From Acorus gramineus (taxonomy: Eukaryota > Streptophyta > Magnoliopsida > Acorales > Acoraceae), in NCBI GenBank assembly GCA_030737835.1, contig JAUJYN010000013.1:2647484-2711483 (forward strand): 64,000 nucleotides of DNA, written 5' to 3'. Of this stretch, positions 1 through 13,400 are shown piece by piece (position 1 is the stretch's first letter; each line of letters begins with the position of its first letter). The translations under genes and the position numbers were made by a program. The notes beneath the pieces were generated by a model. The model was not told the DNA's origin. It made no database searches and saw nothing but the letters and a program-made list of their open reading frames with translations.

Positions 1-674
1 CTACCCATTGTTTAAATGTTTCACACATTATCAGCTTTTAGTGACTTCGAATATATCATGTCACCAAAGAATGTCTATTAAGCAATGGAAAAATGCAGTA
101 ATATGATCAAGTTTTCATGATCAAGCAATCAATTTATTTTTTAAACAGCCAACCAATTTCCACATATAAAGTGATGGTCCCTCAACATAAAAATCCTCAA
201 TTATATTACTGTTTTTATGCTTCCCTGACATAATATACCGAGATAGTCAGGAAATAAATTAGAGTAACTGTAAGCATACAAAAAACCTTTTCTTGTATGT
301 GTTCCTTGAAAACAAATCATCCATTTCAGATTACGTGAAGTGGTGAATTGATTTTTAAAAATTGATTAAACCAACTATTATAATGAGATTGTCATTAAAT
401 CAAGATCATGAATTTCTTTGTTACAAAAAAATAATAACCTAGCAGATTCACTGGTTCAATCAACCACTAATTTTCATCGCAACAAAATATCAGAATAAAC
501 TAATATGTGAGAACATTGAAATGAAACAAAAAACCAAGCAAATAAGAGAACCTTTTGATATATTTTTTAACAAGATGACCAAGATGCCAACATAGTGGTT
601 GACATTGCTATTATGGAAGATTGAAAGCAATATATGGTCATTATAAACTTATAAATAACTCAAAGATATCCAAC

Positions 675-3600
675 CTTTTGACTGTCAAAACAAGAGCAGA
701 TACTTTCTGAAAAAATCAATTGGTAAGACTTGATTTCACCCGCTGGACAAATAACAACCAGAGGCACTGAAACCTGCTGTTCTTCTACCTGTTCATGATA
801 TATAAAAATTAAATCTCAACCATTGAATTATATGGGATTATGAGAACTGCATGACAAGGAGATATTTTGGGTAGGATATATACGATGGGACTAAATATGT
901 AAATTTGAAAAAAATTAAAAATCCTTTTTTGGCCCTATGAGGAGAAAGGAATGGAATGACCAATGATGTGATTCCGCTCCCTAACTTGATTGATATGCAC
1001 AGCAAAACAAATAACAACAATTGGTGCAGTAAACTAAAATATAATTTTATGGCAACCATGAAGACAATTCATCACGTTATGAGTTAGGAATGGCTGTTCT
1101 TTCAGGCTTTCAGCAATGACTTTTGGAGGAAAGAGTATCACATTTCAGTTGATCAATTCATCTAATATGGCCTTTTTCTCATAGAAGAATAAAAACCCTA
1201 ACCTGTTGATATTCAAGTGTCCCCAGAAATTCTGGTAGAGATCTGATGAGATTTTTTTTACATATTGGTTATGCTGATTGTCTAAAATGAAAAGCAATCT
1301 CTTCAGTAGGTCATGCTATTAATATTTTTAAATGGGTTGGAAGAACGTGGATTGTCCTTGGAGTCAGGTAGATTGGTTGAAAAAAATTATGAATCAATCA
1401 GAAGCCAAAAGATATGCCACAGAAAAGCAGGGTTGGAAATGCAACTTGACATTTTTTGTTTCATTGCAACATTATAACCTACTCATTCGAGCGTCAGTAG
1501 TGTGCTACTTTGTTTCCTACTGTAGCACAAATTCAACATTAGATGGAAAAACGTGTATAAGAGAAACAGGGACGTAAAAACTGAAACAGTATACCTCAGC
1601 AAATCTCTTGAAACCAAGTAGTTCTTGAAGGAAGATATTGGACACAGCTTTTCCAAAACCATCAAGGTCATTTTCTGTACCTATTCTCTCACTGTTCTTG
1701 TTGTCAACCACTAGAATAATGGCAGCCTTACGCTCAGAAAGTAAATGAAGCCCCCTTCCTCGCAGCTCAAAATTTTTATCTTGCTTATCTCTCTTACCAT
1801 AGAGAATGAAGGATTCATGTGAAATCTTCAAAGCATTCTTCAATAATGTAGTGGAATTACCATCAACAAATTCAGGCAAATGAAATCTGGTAACATGAAG
1901 ATAAATAAAAGTAAGGCCATTAAATAATTACACAACTGAAGAAATATGGAACTTCTCACTGTTACCAAAGAATTTAACAAAGTACAAAACAATGGATATG
2001 TAGCCATTAAATAATTAAACAACTGAAGAAATATGAAACTTCTCACTGGTACCAAAGAATTTAACAAAGTACAAAACAATGGATATATCATTCACTAGAA
2101 CATGATTATCTCGGTGAAACTCGTAACATTGGAAACTATGAAAAAAATCAGTTCAACTAGAAGAACAATTCCATACAACTGGATATATTTTCAATTGAAT
2201 TAGTTCAAGTTTCAGAAATGATTATCTCGGTGAAACTCGTAACATTGGAAACTAAGAAAAAAATCAGTTCAACTAGAAGAACAATTCCATACAACTGGAT
2301 ATATTTTCAATTGAATTAGTTCAAGTTTCAGAAATAATTAAACATATGTAACAAATGTCACTGCATGTTGCATCAGCCATTTTTGTAAAATATAACAATT
2401 TTCAATACAGATATGCCACCTATTTATCTGATCAAATCATAAGATTCTTCTTGAAGGCAGCCCTTTATAATTTCCTGAAATGAAGAACTAAGTTTGTGTG
2501 ACTGATAGATCTATGTTTTATTCATGAGTATAACGTACTAGCTCTATGTTCTTCTTTGAATATTATTAAAGGTGTTTACTAATATTGTGTTCTATCATAA
2601 ATTTGTTTATAGTGTGGAAGCACAACCATTAATAATTACAAGTAGGACATGGAAATCAGCTAAGACTTGATGAATTGCATAAGTAGATAGAAATAGATAA
2701 CATCATAATTCACAAGATGAAAAATTATACCTACTGTTTGGCATATCTACACTTTGTACAGCATGTTGAAACAATTTTAAATTGATATTAATGATCTGCT
2801 CTACTAGAAATTCCTTTTGTGCCTTCTCTCCGAATGATAACCCTTGTAGGATGTGTTTCTGCCCTAACTCAGAAAGCTTCTTTTTAGCTGCCAATAGACG
2901 TTGCTGGGATTTTTTCCGTTGCTTTCGTTCCTGAAAGGAATAAAATGATATTTACTGCCAAATCCTCAGGTATGAGTATATCACTTCTTTAACAGAAAGA
3001 ATAACATTAAAAAAAAGATACGGTGAAGAAATCATCAAGATTGCAGAATAGCTTAATTTAGCTCTTTTGTAAAGAGTTGTATTCCCATCAATTTTAGCAA
3101 AACTACTGGGTGACATGCCTTTCACATAAATTGAGAAGGAAAATTATGATTATCATTTGGGAGGGAGGGATTATTAGGGGTGATATTGATCGTCAGCCTT
3201 CCCCTCCCAGAAGGTTCCGTCGGAATAGAGAAGGATTTTCCTGCCTCAAAGCGGTTCTTTCATATTGTGAGGGGGAATGATTGGCAAGATTTGCTTTGAC
3301 AATGCACACATGGTGAACATGTATGATCAGAGTGGGAAAGAGCTATCTCCTTTGACACTCATCATAATGTATGGATGGAGAAGTAGCCCTTCTGTAAGAA
3401 TAATGAAGAAGAAAAGTCTAAAAGAACTTACAGCAAGCAAGAGAGAGTGTATGAGTTACACAAGCTTTCTTCCTTGTAAAATCTTAAACATCATTAAAGC
3501 AAAAAAAAAAAGTTCTGCTCAGATCCCAATCAGCATACCCTTCTAAAGGCATCTGGGTTACTCTGGTATAGCAATTTAATAAATCTCAGACAAATAAATG

Positions 3601-6600
3601 AAATAATATATTTAATCAGATGGGAAAAAGTTATAGCTTATAAGAGAACATAACTGGTACCAGAGTGCCATTTTCAGGAATTTTTCATTAGAAGGCACTC
3701 CGTAAGAGTACCTGATCATAGTAAGAAAATCTGGAAAAATCTGAAGAGATGTTTATATAGGTGATATACTAGTTGCTCTACATAAACTAATAATCGTTCC
3801 ATTTTCGACAATGGAGCCGCCAACAATGTTTGGACAACCAAGTTCTGAAGAGTCAAATTTTAGTATATTGGCCAGGTGTAATTTGGACACAGATCAACAT
3901 GACATTAATGATACTTGGAGACACATGATTGTTATCTGAGTTAATAATGGCTGACGCTTAGGGAGCTATTTAGCAGCCAATATTTTATTCTGAGATCTAC
4001 TTTTGGAAGATAAACAGTTTAGTTTAATTTTGGGGAGGAGAGATTGCTCGTACGCCTCTTTAGAGGTTAACAAGTGGAGCTACCACATTTAAAGGAGCCT
4101 TAATTGAAAGCCCTATATTGCCGGTTGTGGGATTCATAAAATTTATAAAAGATGCTCTTTCTTTAATAAGCAGTTCCAAGTTTATAGGAAGAGCCCAATT
4201 AGTGGATGGAGTCTTCTATCTTAATAAACATGCAAACCTAGTAAAAAAAGGGAGTAAAAGAGATAAAGAAGAAGAAAGAAGAAACAAAAGAGAGAAGAAA
4301 AAAGAAGAAAAGATGAAGCCGTGAACATGTATCATGTTATAGTCATATAGATATGATTCATATCCACCAGAGATAGGCCAAGCTGTATCATGTGGTACTC
4401 TACAAGGCATGCCATTATTATTAAATGATTGTCAGCTCTCAATGAAGCCCTGAATGTACAATTAAGAAGGAAACAGTGGGAGTCATTCCCCCTTTCACAA
4501 TTCTGAATGTTAATGAGTATTCCTTCCATCACACCACAATTCCTTGCATAGATGTGATATTTAACAGGTTAGGTTTCCCACTTTTCTTTGTTTGTAAGCC
4601 CTGAAGTTTCTAGAGTACACCCATCACCTCTTGTGTGCTTGCACAATACATGCCTCTTACTCATAATATTATGTATAATTCTTATCAGCTTCTACATGAC
4701 AAATTATTATTTCTAGAAAAAATAGTCCAATTGAAATTTTCTCATGTTTTTTTTTTTTTTCAATCAAATCTTTTTAAAAGCCATATATGTTTGATATTGG
4801 TATGGATAATGCAACAAGAAATGCAAGAAATTTTAAACTGATGATCTCTTAATGTTTAATGATCACCACTAATGCTGGGTACCTAGCATTTAAAAAAAAA
4901 AAAACCATAAAAAAAGCTAACATGATATGCACATGCTATTTATTGCTGCAAAAAAGCCAACATGTGATCAGCAATTAAGATAATCAAATAGTCTCTCACT
5001 TTAAGAATAGGTAATGGAGATAAAATACAGGCATTAAATAAGAAGGCAGACCAAACCAGCTGGCGTCTTTCCCTGGATGTCCCATTAAGGCGCACATTCA
5101 ACTCCAAGAGCCCCTTAGGAGGTGAAATCAACATCTCTCTCTTATCCATGTCAACATGGGGAACAATTTCTTCCACAAATGGAACCCATACAAGGGGTCC
5201 AGAAATGCCTGCTTCTGGCTTCACAACGCCAGATCCATCAACCCTTTCATTAGATGCAGCAAGCATGACTTGTAAAAGATCACTTGCACCAGAGTTGTAA
5301 ACATCAACCACAGTTCCTACTGGTTCCCCTGTCTCCTAAAAGTGAAAGATAACTATATCAATGATTTTGAATTCAGAAATGCAAGGTAACAAAATTTGAA
5401 TGATAGAACTCAGTAAAGAAAGAAAAGCTTCATGGCCAATAATGAAACAAGCTCTTCCCATTAGCAAGCAGGTGGGGCTCGGCTCATAAAAACCTCATTC
5501 AGGTTCAATTTATTTTCATGTACAAGCCTAAAGTGAGGCTCAAGTAGTAAACCGACGAGCTCAGGCAAGTGCATGCTCAATTCAGCTGCTTTGTCAATTC
5601 GTTTATGAGCGTTGAGCGCAAGCTTGACCTGTTAATCCTTTACATATGTAACTTTTATACATGTAATAATATGGGCCATGATGGTATTAACATTCAATAG
5701 TTCTAAGTTCTAATCCACACAGGGTAGACTCTTTGGCTAAAGCCATGGGTTGTTCCCCATAAATCAGTCTCTGATCATCCATTCTTTCCAAGCATGATAT
5801 TATATTTAAGAAAACTTAAGAAAAATACACTGTGCAACAGTATAAGAGCATTAATGGCCAGCCTTGTTGTATGGGCTAATGGGTTACAAGTCGGGGAAAA
5901 ATGTAAATATGTTCACGTCTGTAATAAGGATGTTAAGATAAGTGTGTTGTAGATGAAGAATAATAGGTTGCAAAAGTGAATCTGAGGAAGGCGAAGCGTA
6001 GGAGTACCCTGAATAAGAAGCAAACTAACAAATGGTTTGTATGTGATGATGAACAGGATGGTGGTGAAACAGCTCTCAGAAGTGGAGCTCCATATTGTTA
6101 AGGAAATTATTATTCATATGTAATTATGTAAATATATATGAAAGAATGATAGAGAGCATGATCAAGTGCAAACCTTGAGAAAAACCTTCATTCCAACAAG
6201 ATCAGGAATGTAAAATTCACCTTCCTCCAATTCTGGCCTGTCAGCTCTCTTTACAAGTAAAGTAGATCCAACAATTTGCCTAGCCTGAAATCACACATCA
6301 AGGCATAAGCATTACAAAAAGCCACAACATATGTAACTCTGAACCTAATACTGAAATATTCACAAATATTGATGACGACCTCAGGATTATCACCACGATA
6401 AGACAAAATATATGGCAACTCTGAATCTATCAGTCACTGATTTTATATATAACAAAACTTTCTTCAATACTCTGAATCTTCCATTGCAAAACTGGACATC
6501 TCATTATCAGGGAATCTACTGATGGTAGGTTTTGCTAGATAACCAAATCAAAGTAGATATAATAGAATTAAAAAATCAAGCAAATTCCCTATTCCTCCTC

Positions 6601-8667
6601 CACCAGTTGTGATACCTCTGCACCGTCAATCCCTCTCTTGGCCGTGTCTCCACAAAAACCTCGCCCGGCGTGTTCCCCACTCGTGCCACCTCCTACAACT
6701 CCTGGAGAAGATCCACTACCAAGTCGACTTTCTCATCCCTTAAATTCCATCTCATCTGCAAATTCCACCCACCTCCTGTCTCACCACTTGACCAGAAACG
6801 GTCTATCGTACCTTCTTTGAGCTGAGAAATCTCGAATAGTCTGGAGAACTTTGTCTTCAGCGAGTTGTCCCCAAGCCAGGTATCATGCCAGAAGAATACC
6901 ATCTTCCCATGACCAACTTTCCACCTGATAGCTTCCATGAACTCCACTGCCAGCCCCATAATACCTCTCCAAGTATGAAAACATATGGGAATCAATTGTA
7001 TAGTTTATCAAGTAGCTTCACAACCAGTAAGGTAGGTATCCTCATCTGCCCATCAGTCTTGGAGAAGAACTTCGTGACAAAGCTCTATCCTGACCAACAG
7101 ACCTCCCAAGAACTCCACATTACTCTAAAATATACTTGACCGCCAATCAATTAGATAAGGGCCATATAGCGTTCTGCTTTTATGTTGTCATCTATATATC
7201 ACATAATTCATAAAATCTCATTCACTTTCAAATTATTTCCATAACTGACTCACAAATTCATAATCCCTTGAAGTCCATTCTTTCATATAAAGTCCACACA
7301 CTGCATCTACTATTTTACATTTATACATGTATGGGCGAATAACCTGATCAATGCAGGTTATGAATTCTATTCTTCTATATATATGAAGACATTGGTGCCC
7401 CACCCTCACAATATAATCTCGTTGCATTACCTACAGCTTAAAACAAGTTTCAAAACGAACTTTTCACTAAAAAACAACGTTGAAATTAGCTTTTCAAGGA
7501 GCATACTTTGTTAAAATCCTGAAAACCTCTATTTTATACTTAAAAGTTGTTATTTAATTTCTTCAAAAGCTGGGACCGGTTGGGGCATTTGGAAATGAGT
7601 TTGGATTAAGTATGATTCCAGCAAAAGTAGAATCTGCAAAGCCTGCCCAACCCCGTTTGAAATGCTACCTAAAGATGAAACCCAAGTAATCCAGCAGTTT
7701 ACAAACAACATTGCCTCATGCATGCAAGGACCCTCACTCACTCTGCATAGCATGTGGTTTTGGGATTTGATAGCTTTTATAAATTCTATTATTGCAGGAA
7801 ACATATTTAATCCAAATTTGTTTCCAAGTGACTCCCAACAGTTCCAACTTTGAAAAAAGCAAAAAATGGTTTTTTTTAAAAAAAAACCATTTTTTCAAGA
7901 ATAAAAAAAGGTATGCTATCTAAAAAGCTATTTTCAAAAGCAGCTTTAAGTGAAAATCTCTTTTTCAAACTCGTTTCCAAACACTTAAGCATCAAAGGAT
8001 CATACATAAAGCTAGCATTATATCAAGAACAAGCATTCTTGCACACCCACTTAGTTCAATAAACAAACAAATGTCCAAATCACGAACCGACCTCATCGAC
8101 GGAATCGACGCCACCGAAACTAAGTATCCAACTCTTCTGCCCAGGGTGGCCCCTCCCCTCCAACAGCTCCACTTCCCTAACGGTCTCCTCCCCCGCTACC
8201 CGCGTCTTCAACCACCTCTTCCCTGGCTTAAAAACATCAATAAATAAATATAAATAACGCATCAGAGCATACATAAAGTTCAGATTTTTATCATCAAAGT
8301 CGAACCAAACAAAAGATTGCGAGATAATACCACGGAGAACCTCATCTCGGGAAAGTCCGTGGTGGCTTTCACCCGGAGCTCCCCGTCGAGCCCGTGCACG
8401 CTCGAGATGTACCCGATTTCGATGAACTCTTCAAGGGTGAGTCCGACATCTTAAAATGAAGAATTCGATTAGGGTTCAGAAACCACAATCAACGAAGAAG
8501 AATCAGAGAGAGAACTGACCAGTGTTGGCTGTGCAGAGGAGAGAGGGGACACGCCGGGGATATGGACGGAGGGGTATTTTGGTCCGAAAGCCTGGAGAGT
8601 GCCATTGAAGGCGATGAGGGGAGAGTGTGAACTGGGTCGGATGAGTGAGGAGGGACGTCGGTTGCAT
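675..8667 (-). CDS. RimM-type ribosome maturation protein fused to UDP-sugar pyrophosphorylase-like domain (3' end off window)
   Basis: Eight exons read on the minus strand, all with GT-AG borders and consistent phase: 8667-8520, 8449-8331, 8226-8092, 6284-6174, 5335-5057, 2930-2731, 1886-1595, 788-675 (466 codons so far). Residues 1-49 (MQPTSLLTH...) are basic and Ser/Pro-rich, like a plastid transit peptide. Residues 50-134 give the RimM N-terminal domain (GYISSVHGLDGELRVK, PGKRWLK, EGRGHPGQKSWI). Exons 4-5 give the PRC-barrel (VGSTLLVKRADRPELEEGEFY, PLVWVPFVEEIVP). Exon 6 is a basic linker (ERKQRKKSQQR). Exons 7-8 begin a sugar-nucleotide pyrophosphorylase-like part (LHLLSERKAAIILVVD, VPLVVICPAGE). 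The order matches Arabidopsis At5g46420. RimM helps mature the 30S subunit head in bacteria, so a chloroplast ribosome role is inferred. About 190 C-terminal residues should lie left of the window. Start chosen as the first ATG in frame with the RimM domain. Confidence 0.88.
1917..2090. repeat. 87-bp tandem duplication in intron 6
   Basis: Two nearly identical 87-bp units (1917-2003 and 2004-2090), both starting CCATTAAATAATTA and both holding ACTTCTCACTG. They lie in the intron between the exons at 2731 and 1886, just upstream of the exon 7 splice acceptor. Confidence 0.85.
2102..2333. repeat. 116-bp tandem duplication in intron 6
   Basis: Two adjacent copies of 116 bp (2102-2217 and 2218-2333), each starting ATGATTATCTCGG and ending AAGTTTCAGAAA. 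They are almost identical, so the duplication is recent. It sits 11 bp from the unrelated 87-bp duplication. Confidence 0.88.
4247..4319 (+). repeat. Polypurine tract in intron 5
   Basis: About 73 bp almost entirely of A and G (AAGAAGAAAGAAG and similar). Low-complexity DNA inside the 2.1-kb intron between exons 5 and 6. No coding or element signature. Confidence 0.7.
6605..7140 (-). mobile_element. LINE (non-LTR retrotransposon) 3' fragment in intron 3
   Basis: On the minus strand, 6995-6693 encodes an open stretch with the signature of the region after the reverse transcriptase of plant L1-type LINEs: WRGIM, IRWKVGHGKMVFFWHDTWLGD, KTKFSRLFEI, and the WNLQMRWNLRD tail. No reverse transcriptase core, endonuclease or poly-A tail was recognised, so it is a truncated relic. 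It lies in the same orientation as its host gene, inside the intron at 6285-8091. Confidence 0.72.
7586..7984. mobile_element. Probable MITE (hAT-like termini) in intron 3
   Basis: A left end with TTTGGAAATGAGTTTGG (7588-7603) is matched in inverted orientation by CAAACTCGTTTCCAAAC (7966-7982). The 400 bp between has no coding capacity and contains an internal poly-T/poly-A fold-back (7869-7892). I could not fix a target duplication, so the class is a guess from the imperfect inverted ends. Confidence 0.45.
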
Positions 8668-9385
8668 TTTTGGGTTTTTTTTCGCGGTCTCTGAAGGGAA
8701 GATGCGCAGATGATGGAAGAGAAGGGGGTTGGATGAAGTAGTAGAACAGCGTGGCTCGGCCCGTCAGCCCGAGCACGGGGTCGAGCCCGGTTTCTCGGCC
8801 CGGGGAAAGGGTAAAGGGTCACACGTGACGTGACTGTTCGGATGGGCTCCTGTGCTCGGCCCGAAACCGTTGTCCGGAAAGCATTTCAAAACAGGTCACA
8901 CAACCCAGGTTTCAGTCTCAAATATTGTACTTATGTACCTTTTTAAGATAAGTAAATAAATATAAAAATTAATAAGATATATATTTTGTTACACTGAGTG
9001 CATGTGACTGACGAGGTATATGAAATTATAATTAATCTGTAAAATATATGGTGTAAAGATGTTCATTTTAAAAACATTTTAATGAAACAGGAGGTTATAT
9101 ATCTCAATGACATTGGTCATACGAGACCTGGTTAGTAGGAGCAGCTCATGCTTTGTCAATGCAACTCAGGCTTAATCCGAATTTAACTAATTTGAATTTT
9201 TTAGGTATAAACTCAAGATATTTTATTGACTTAGACAACATTTTATTTGTCTATTACAGATTTATTATGATGCTTAGAACATATGAAGCTTCACTCATTT
9301 TTTTTTCATTTCAAATTTTAAATTTAGCCATGATTTTATTTTTTTTCTATCATTTTCAAATCACTCTAGCTAAAAAAAATATGAT

Positions 9386-9443
<58 letters not shown>

Positions 9444-9837
9444 GTAAACAAACATTCATTATAAAAGTATGAACACAATGATCAAAATGATTGACTACAT
9501 TCCTGTTTCTTTAATGCATGAAATTTTAAATATCATTGTATAGATTAATGTTTTAATCCATATAAAGCTTTATTTAATCTTAATACTTTGTCTTATTGTC
9601 ATTCTACTACATATCCATCAGGTTGCCCTATATATATCTCCTCATGCAATTTATCATTTAAATATATAATTTTTATATCCGATTTGATGTATATCATGAT
9701 TATAGAATGTAACAATGACAAACAATTCTAATGCATATAAATTTAGCTACATGAAAATATATATCCCCCACGGTTTTAAGATAGAGGTAAGGAAGTTGGT
9801 GTCCTTGACACTCCTCCTTTCGATTCTTGCCACCAGC
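8668..9837. other. Upstream/intergenic region of the RimM-like gene
   Basis: The first 200 bp is GC- and pyrimidine-rich on the minus strand and repeats CTCGGCCCG-like words, which would fit a TATA-less promoter and 5'UTR. Beyond about 8900 it becomes very AT-rich. No gene was found, only the TA microsatellite. Confidence 0.5.
9389..9438. repeat. (TA)25 microsatellite
   Basis: An uninterrupted TA dinucleotide run of about 50 bp in AT-rich intergenic DNA. No coding meaning. Confidence 0.95.
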
Positions 9838-10193
9838 AAGAATGAAAATGAAGACCTGACATGGCTAGGTTACAGGGCTTAGGCCAACTGTTGTTCTGGG
9901 TTTCCTCTTTATACAAGGGGATAGTGTCACCCTTGTTCAAGCCGAATGAAAATAAAGCCCTGTTATGGCTAGGTTATATAGCTTAGGTCTACTGTTGTTC
10001 TGGGTTTCTTCTGTATACAAGGGGATAGTTTCACCCTTGTTCGAGATGAATGAAAATAAAGCCCTATTATAGCTAGGTTACAGGGCTTAGGCTTACTGTT
10101 GTTCTGGGTTTTCTCTGTATACAAGGGGATAGTGTCACCCTTGTTGGAGCCGAATGAAAATAAAGCCCTGTTATGGCTAGGTTATAGGGCTTA
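9838..10193. repeat. 104-bp minisatellite, left block
   Basis: About 3.4 copies of a 104-bp unit carrying CTGTTGTTCTGGGTTT, TATACAAGGGGATAG and GCCCTGTTATGGCTAGGTTA. The anchor TTGTTCTGGG recurs at 9891, 9995 and 10099. The array resumes at 15742 on the far side of a nested insertion. Confidence 0.85.
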
Positions 10194-10215
10194 GAGCATC
10201 TCCAAGGGTCGAAAT

Positions 10216-10457
10216 TGAAAGAAATTTAAAAGGGCTTCTTTCAATCTTATCAAAGAAGCATATCATTCACTAATATATATATAGTTGTTACAGAGAATGA
10301 GTTTGTTACATAAAGATAACTTCAAAAGATTTACATATATCTTTATAAGAGAGAGATATGGGATTTACACTAACAACTCATCATATCTCTTGGAACAACT
10401 CATAGCAGATTTACTAGGATAAGATAAGATCATGTAATCTCATCTGCTATTCTATCA
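10216..10457 (-). repeat. Copia 1 3' LTR
   Basis: 242 bp. On the minus strand it starts TGATAGAATAGCAG and ends TTTCTTTCA. It lacks 6 bp present in the partner LTR. Confidence 0.93.
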
Positions 10458-13400
10458 TCCCTCTTCAAGGAGAACGGCCACTTGTGGACGGTCAACTTGC
10501 TTCGAAGATGCTGAAACTTATTAGAATCAAGTCCTTTGGTCATGATGTCAGCGAGTTGAGCATCAGTGGGAACAAACATAACCTTAAGTTGGCCATTTCT
10601 AACACGTTCCCGAACAAAATGTACATCAACTTCAATATGACGAGTCCGTGCATGAAACACTGGGTTGGCCGTGAGGTATGTGGCTCCAAGATTATCACAG
10701 TACAAAGTGGGACACTGAGATGATGTCACACCTAAATCCTTAAGTAGAAATGATAACCATTGAAGATCTGCACTGGTGGAGGATAAAGCTCTATATTCTG
10801 AATCTGTACTGGATTTGGATATTGTTGCTTGTTTCTTTGATGTCCAAGATATAAGGTTGGGTCCCAGAAAAATAGCTAACCCAGTAATAGATCTGCGATC
10901 ATCCAGATTTCCAGCCCAATCCGAATCAGCATAGGCATATAGATTTTCATCCGTGGAGGGAACAAGATGAAGGCCAAAATTTATTGTTCCTTTAACATAT
11001 CGTAATATACGTTTGGCAGCCATTAGATGAACATCAGATGGACAATGAAGGAATTGGCAGACCTGGTTAATCGCATATTGAAGATCAGGACGAGTCATGG
11101 TGAGATACTGTAGTGATCCAACTATGCTTCGAAATTTAGTTCCATCTTCTATAGGAACACCATCAAACTTGGACATTTTGGAACCAATGGCCACTGGAGT
11201 AGAAACTGGTTTACAACCTTCCATGCCAAACTTAGCAAGAATGTCCATGGAGTATTTCATCTGATTTAAGAATAGACCATGAGGAATAAATTTAGCCTCC
11301 ATACCTAAGAAGTAGCTTAGGTTACCCAAATTCTTCATATCAAATTGATGAGTGAGACCTCAAATGACCTCATGAATTTCATTGATATCATCACCAGGGA
11401 CAATAATGTCATCAACATGGACTAGGAGAATTATTCGTGTAGAGTCCTTCGTACGAACGAACATAGAGGTATCTGCATGGCTAGTGGTAAACCCAAGAAC
11501 AAAGAGATGAGAAGTCAAGCATGTGAACCAAGCCCGTGGTGATTGCTTGAGACCATATAAGGATTTTTGTAGTTTACACACATGAGATGGATAATTGGGA
11601 TCAATAAAACCAGGTGGTTGAGCCATATAAACCTCCTATGTGAGAGACCCATGTAAAAAGGCATTTTTTACATCTAATTGCAATAGAGGCCATTTTCGAG
11701 TGAGAGCAACAGATAACACAATACGAATTGTTTGAGGCTTAACGACTGGACTAAAAGTCTCATCGTAATCAATTCCTTGTTGCTGATAATATCCTTTAGC
11801 AACGAAGCGCGCTTTGTACCTTGCAATGCTGCCATCTGAATTTTGTTTGATTTTGTAGACCAACCTGCAACCAACAAGATTCACACTAGGTGGTGGTGGA
11901 ACAAGCATCCAAGTCCCCTGTTGTAATAAAGAATTAAATTCCTCCACCATAGCATGTCTCCAATGAGGACTCTTGGAAGCAACTGAATAACATGATGGTT
12001 CAGGTGGCAAGCATGTAGAAGATGCTAAAAGGCAATGTAAGGGGTATTCATGTTTGGTTGCCAACAAAAGCTTCTTTGGACGCCACGTACCATCTTGTAG
12101 GCGAGTGACCATGTGATGTCGTGGTGGATGCTGGCCATCAAAAGAGGGTGTATGTTGAACTTCTGGTAAAGGAGTTGAAGTAGGTGAAAGGGGAGGCGAT
12201 GGCAGTGGTGTAGAAGGGTTAGGAATTGTAGTAGCATCATCACCAGCATGGTGAAAGAGTGGTTCCGAGGGGTAATTAGAGGGTTGGGTTGTAGAGTTAG
12301 GATTTGTTTGTGGTGGGATTATGGTAAAAGGTTTAATAGAGGGAGCATGGTGTTCAGGTGGAGAGGTTTCAGAAAAAGGAAAACGTCCTTCATCAAAGGT
12401 AACATGACGTGATATAAATACCCTCCTGTCATACAGTCTCATGCACCTGTAACCTTTATGGGTGGGGCTATACCCAAAAAATACACACACAGCAGATTTA
12501 GGGGACAATTTCTTTGGGCCGTAGTCCTTGAGATAAGGAAAGCATACACAACCAAAAACATGAAGATGATCATAAGTTGGACTTAATTTGTATAAAATGG
12601 AATATGGACTCTTGTTATTTAGGACGCGACTGGGAATTTTGTTGATTAAATAGACACTAGTGAGAAAAGCTTCTGGCCAGAGATAAGAGGGACATGAAGA
12701 TTGGAGAAGCAATGTAAGGCCCATAGAAGTGATATGACGATGTTTTCTTTCAGAAATACCATTTTGTTCTGGTGTGTGTGGACAAGAAAGTTGTCTGATA
12801 ATACCACAATTATGAAAATGAAAAGTAAACTCATGAGAGAGATATTCGCCACCTCCATCACTTTGCAAAATTTTAATTTGGCTGTTAAAAAAATTTTCAA
12901 CCATTTTCTGAAATTGTAAAAAATATTGGAACACTTCTGATTTATTGTGCATTGGATATATCCATGTATAGCGACTAAAAGAGTCAATGAAAATAACATA
13001 AAATCGAAAACCAGAAGTAGAAGCAATCGGGGAAGGACCCCAAACATCTGAATGGATAATGTGAAGAGGAGCAGATGCTCTTTTATTTAAAATTGGAAAT
13101 GGTAAACGAGTACTTTTTCCAAGCTCACAACTTTCACAACGAGAGAGTAATTTTGGAAATGAAAAACTACTACCAACATCTTTTAAAACAGACTTTAAAA
13201 TAGGAGTAGAAGCATGTCCTAGGCGTCGATGCCATAACGCAGTAGAATCATGAGATGCTAGGAAAGAAACTAAAGGTGGTCAGAAAACATAGAGTTCTCC
13301 TTCACATGTCCCATGGGCCAGAGTTTGGTTGCTTGCTTTGTCCTTGATCACACAAGAAGCATAGTCAAATGTAATAGAACAATGATTATCAGAAGTTAAT

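Noticed and set aside
1..674. Next exon of the RimM-like fusion gene
   Set aside because: I looked on the minus strand for the continuing pyrophosphorylase domain and found no convincing exon; it probably lies left of the window.
3277..3546. 89-codon open frame on the plus strand in intron 5
   Set aside because: Opposite to the gene, no motif, and probably chance.
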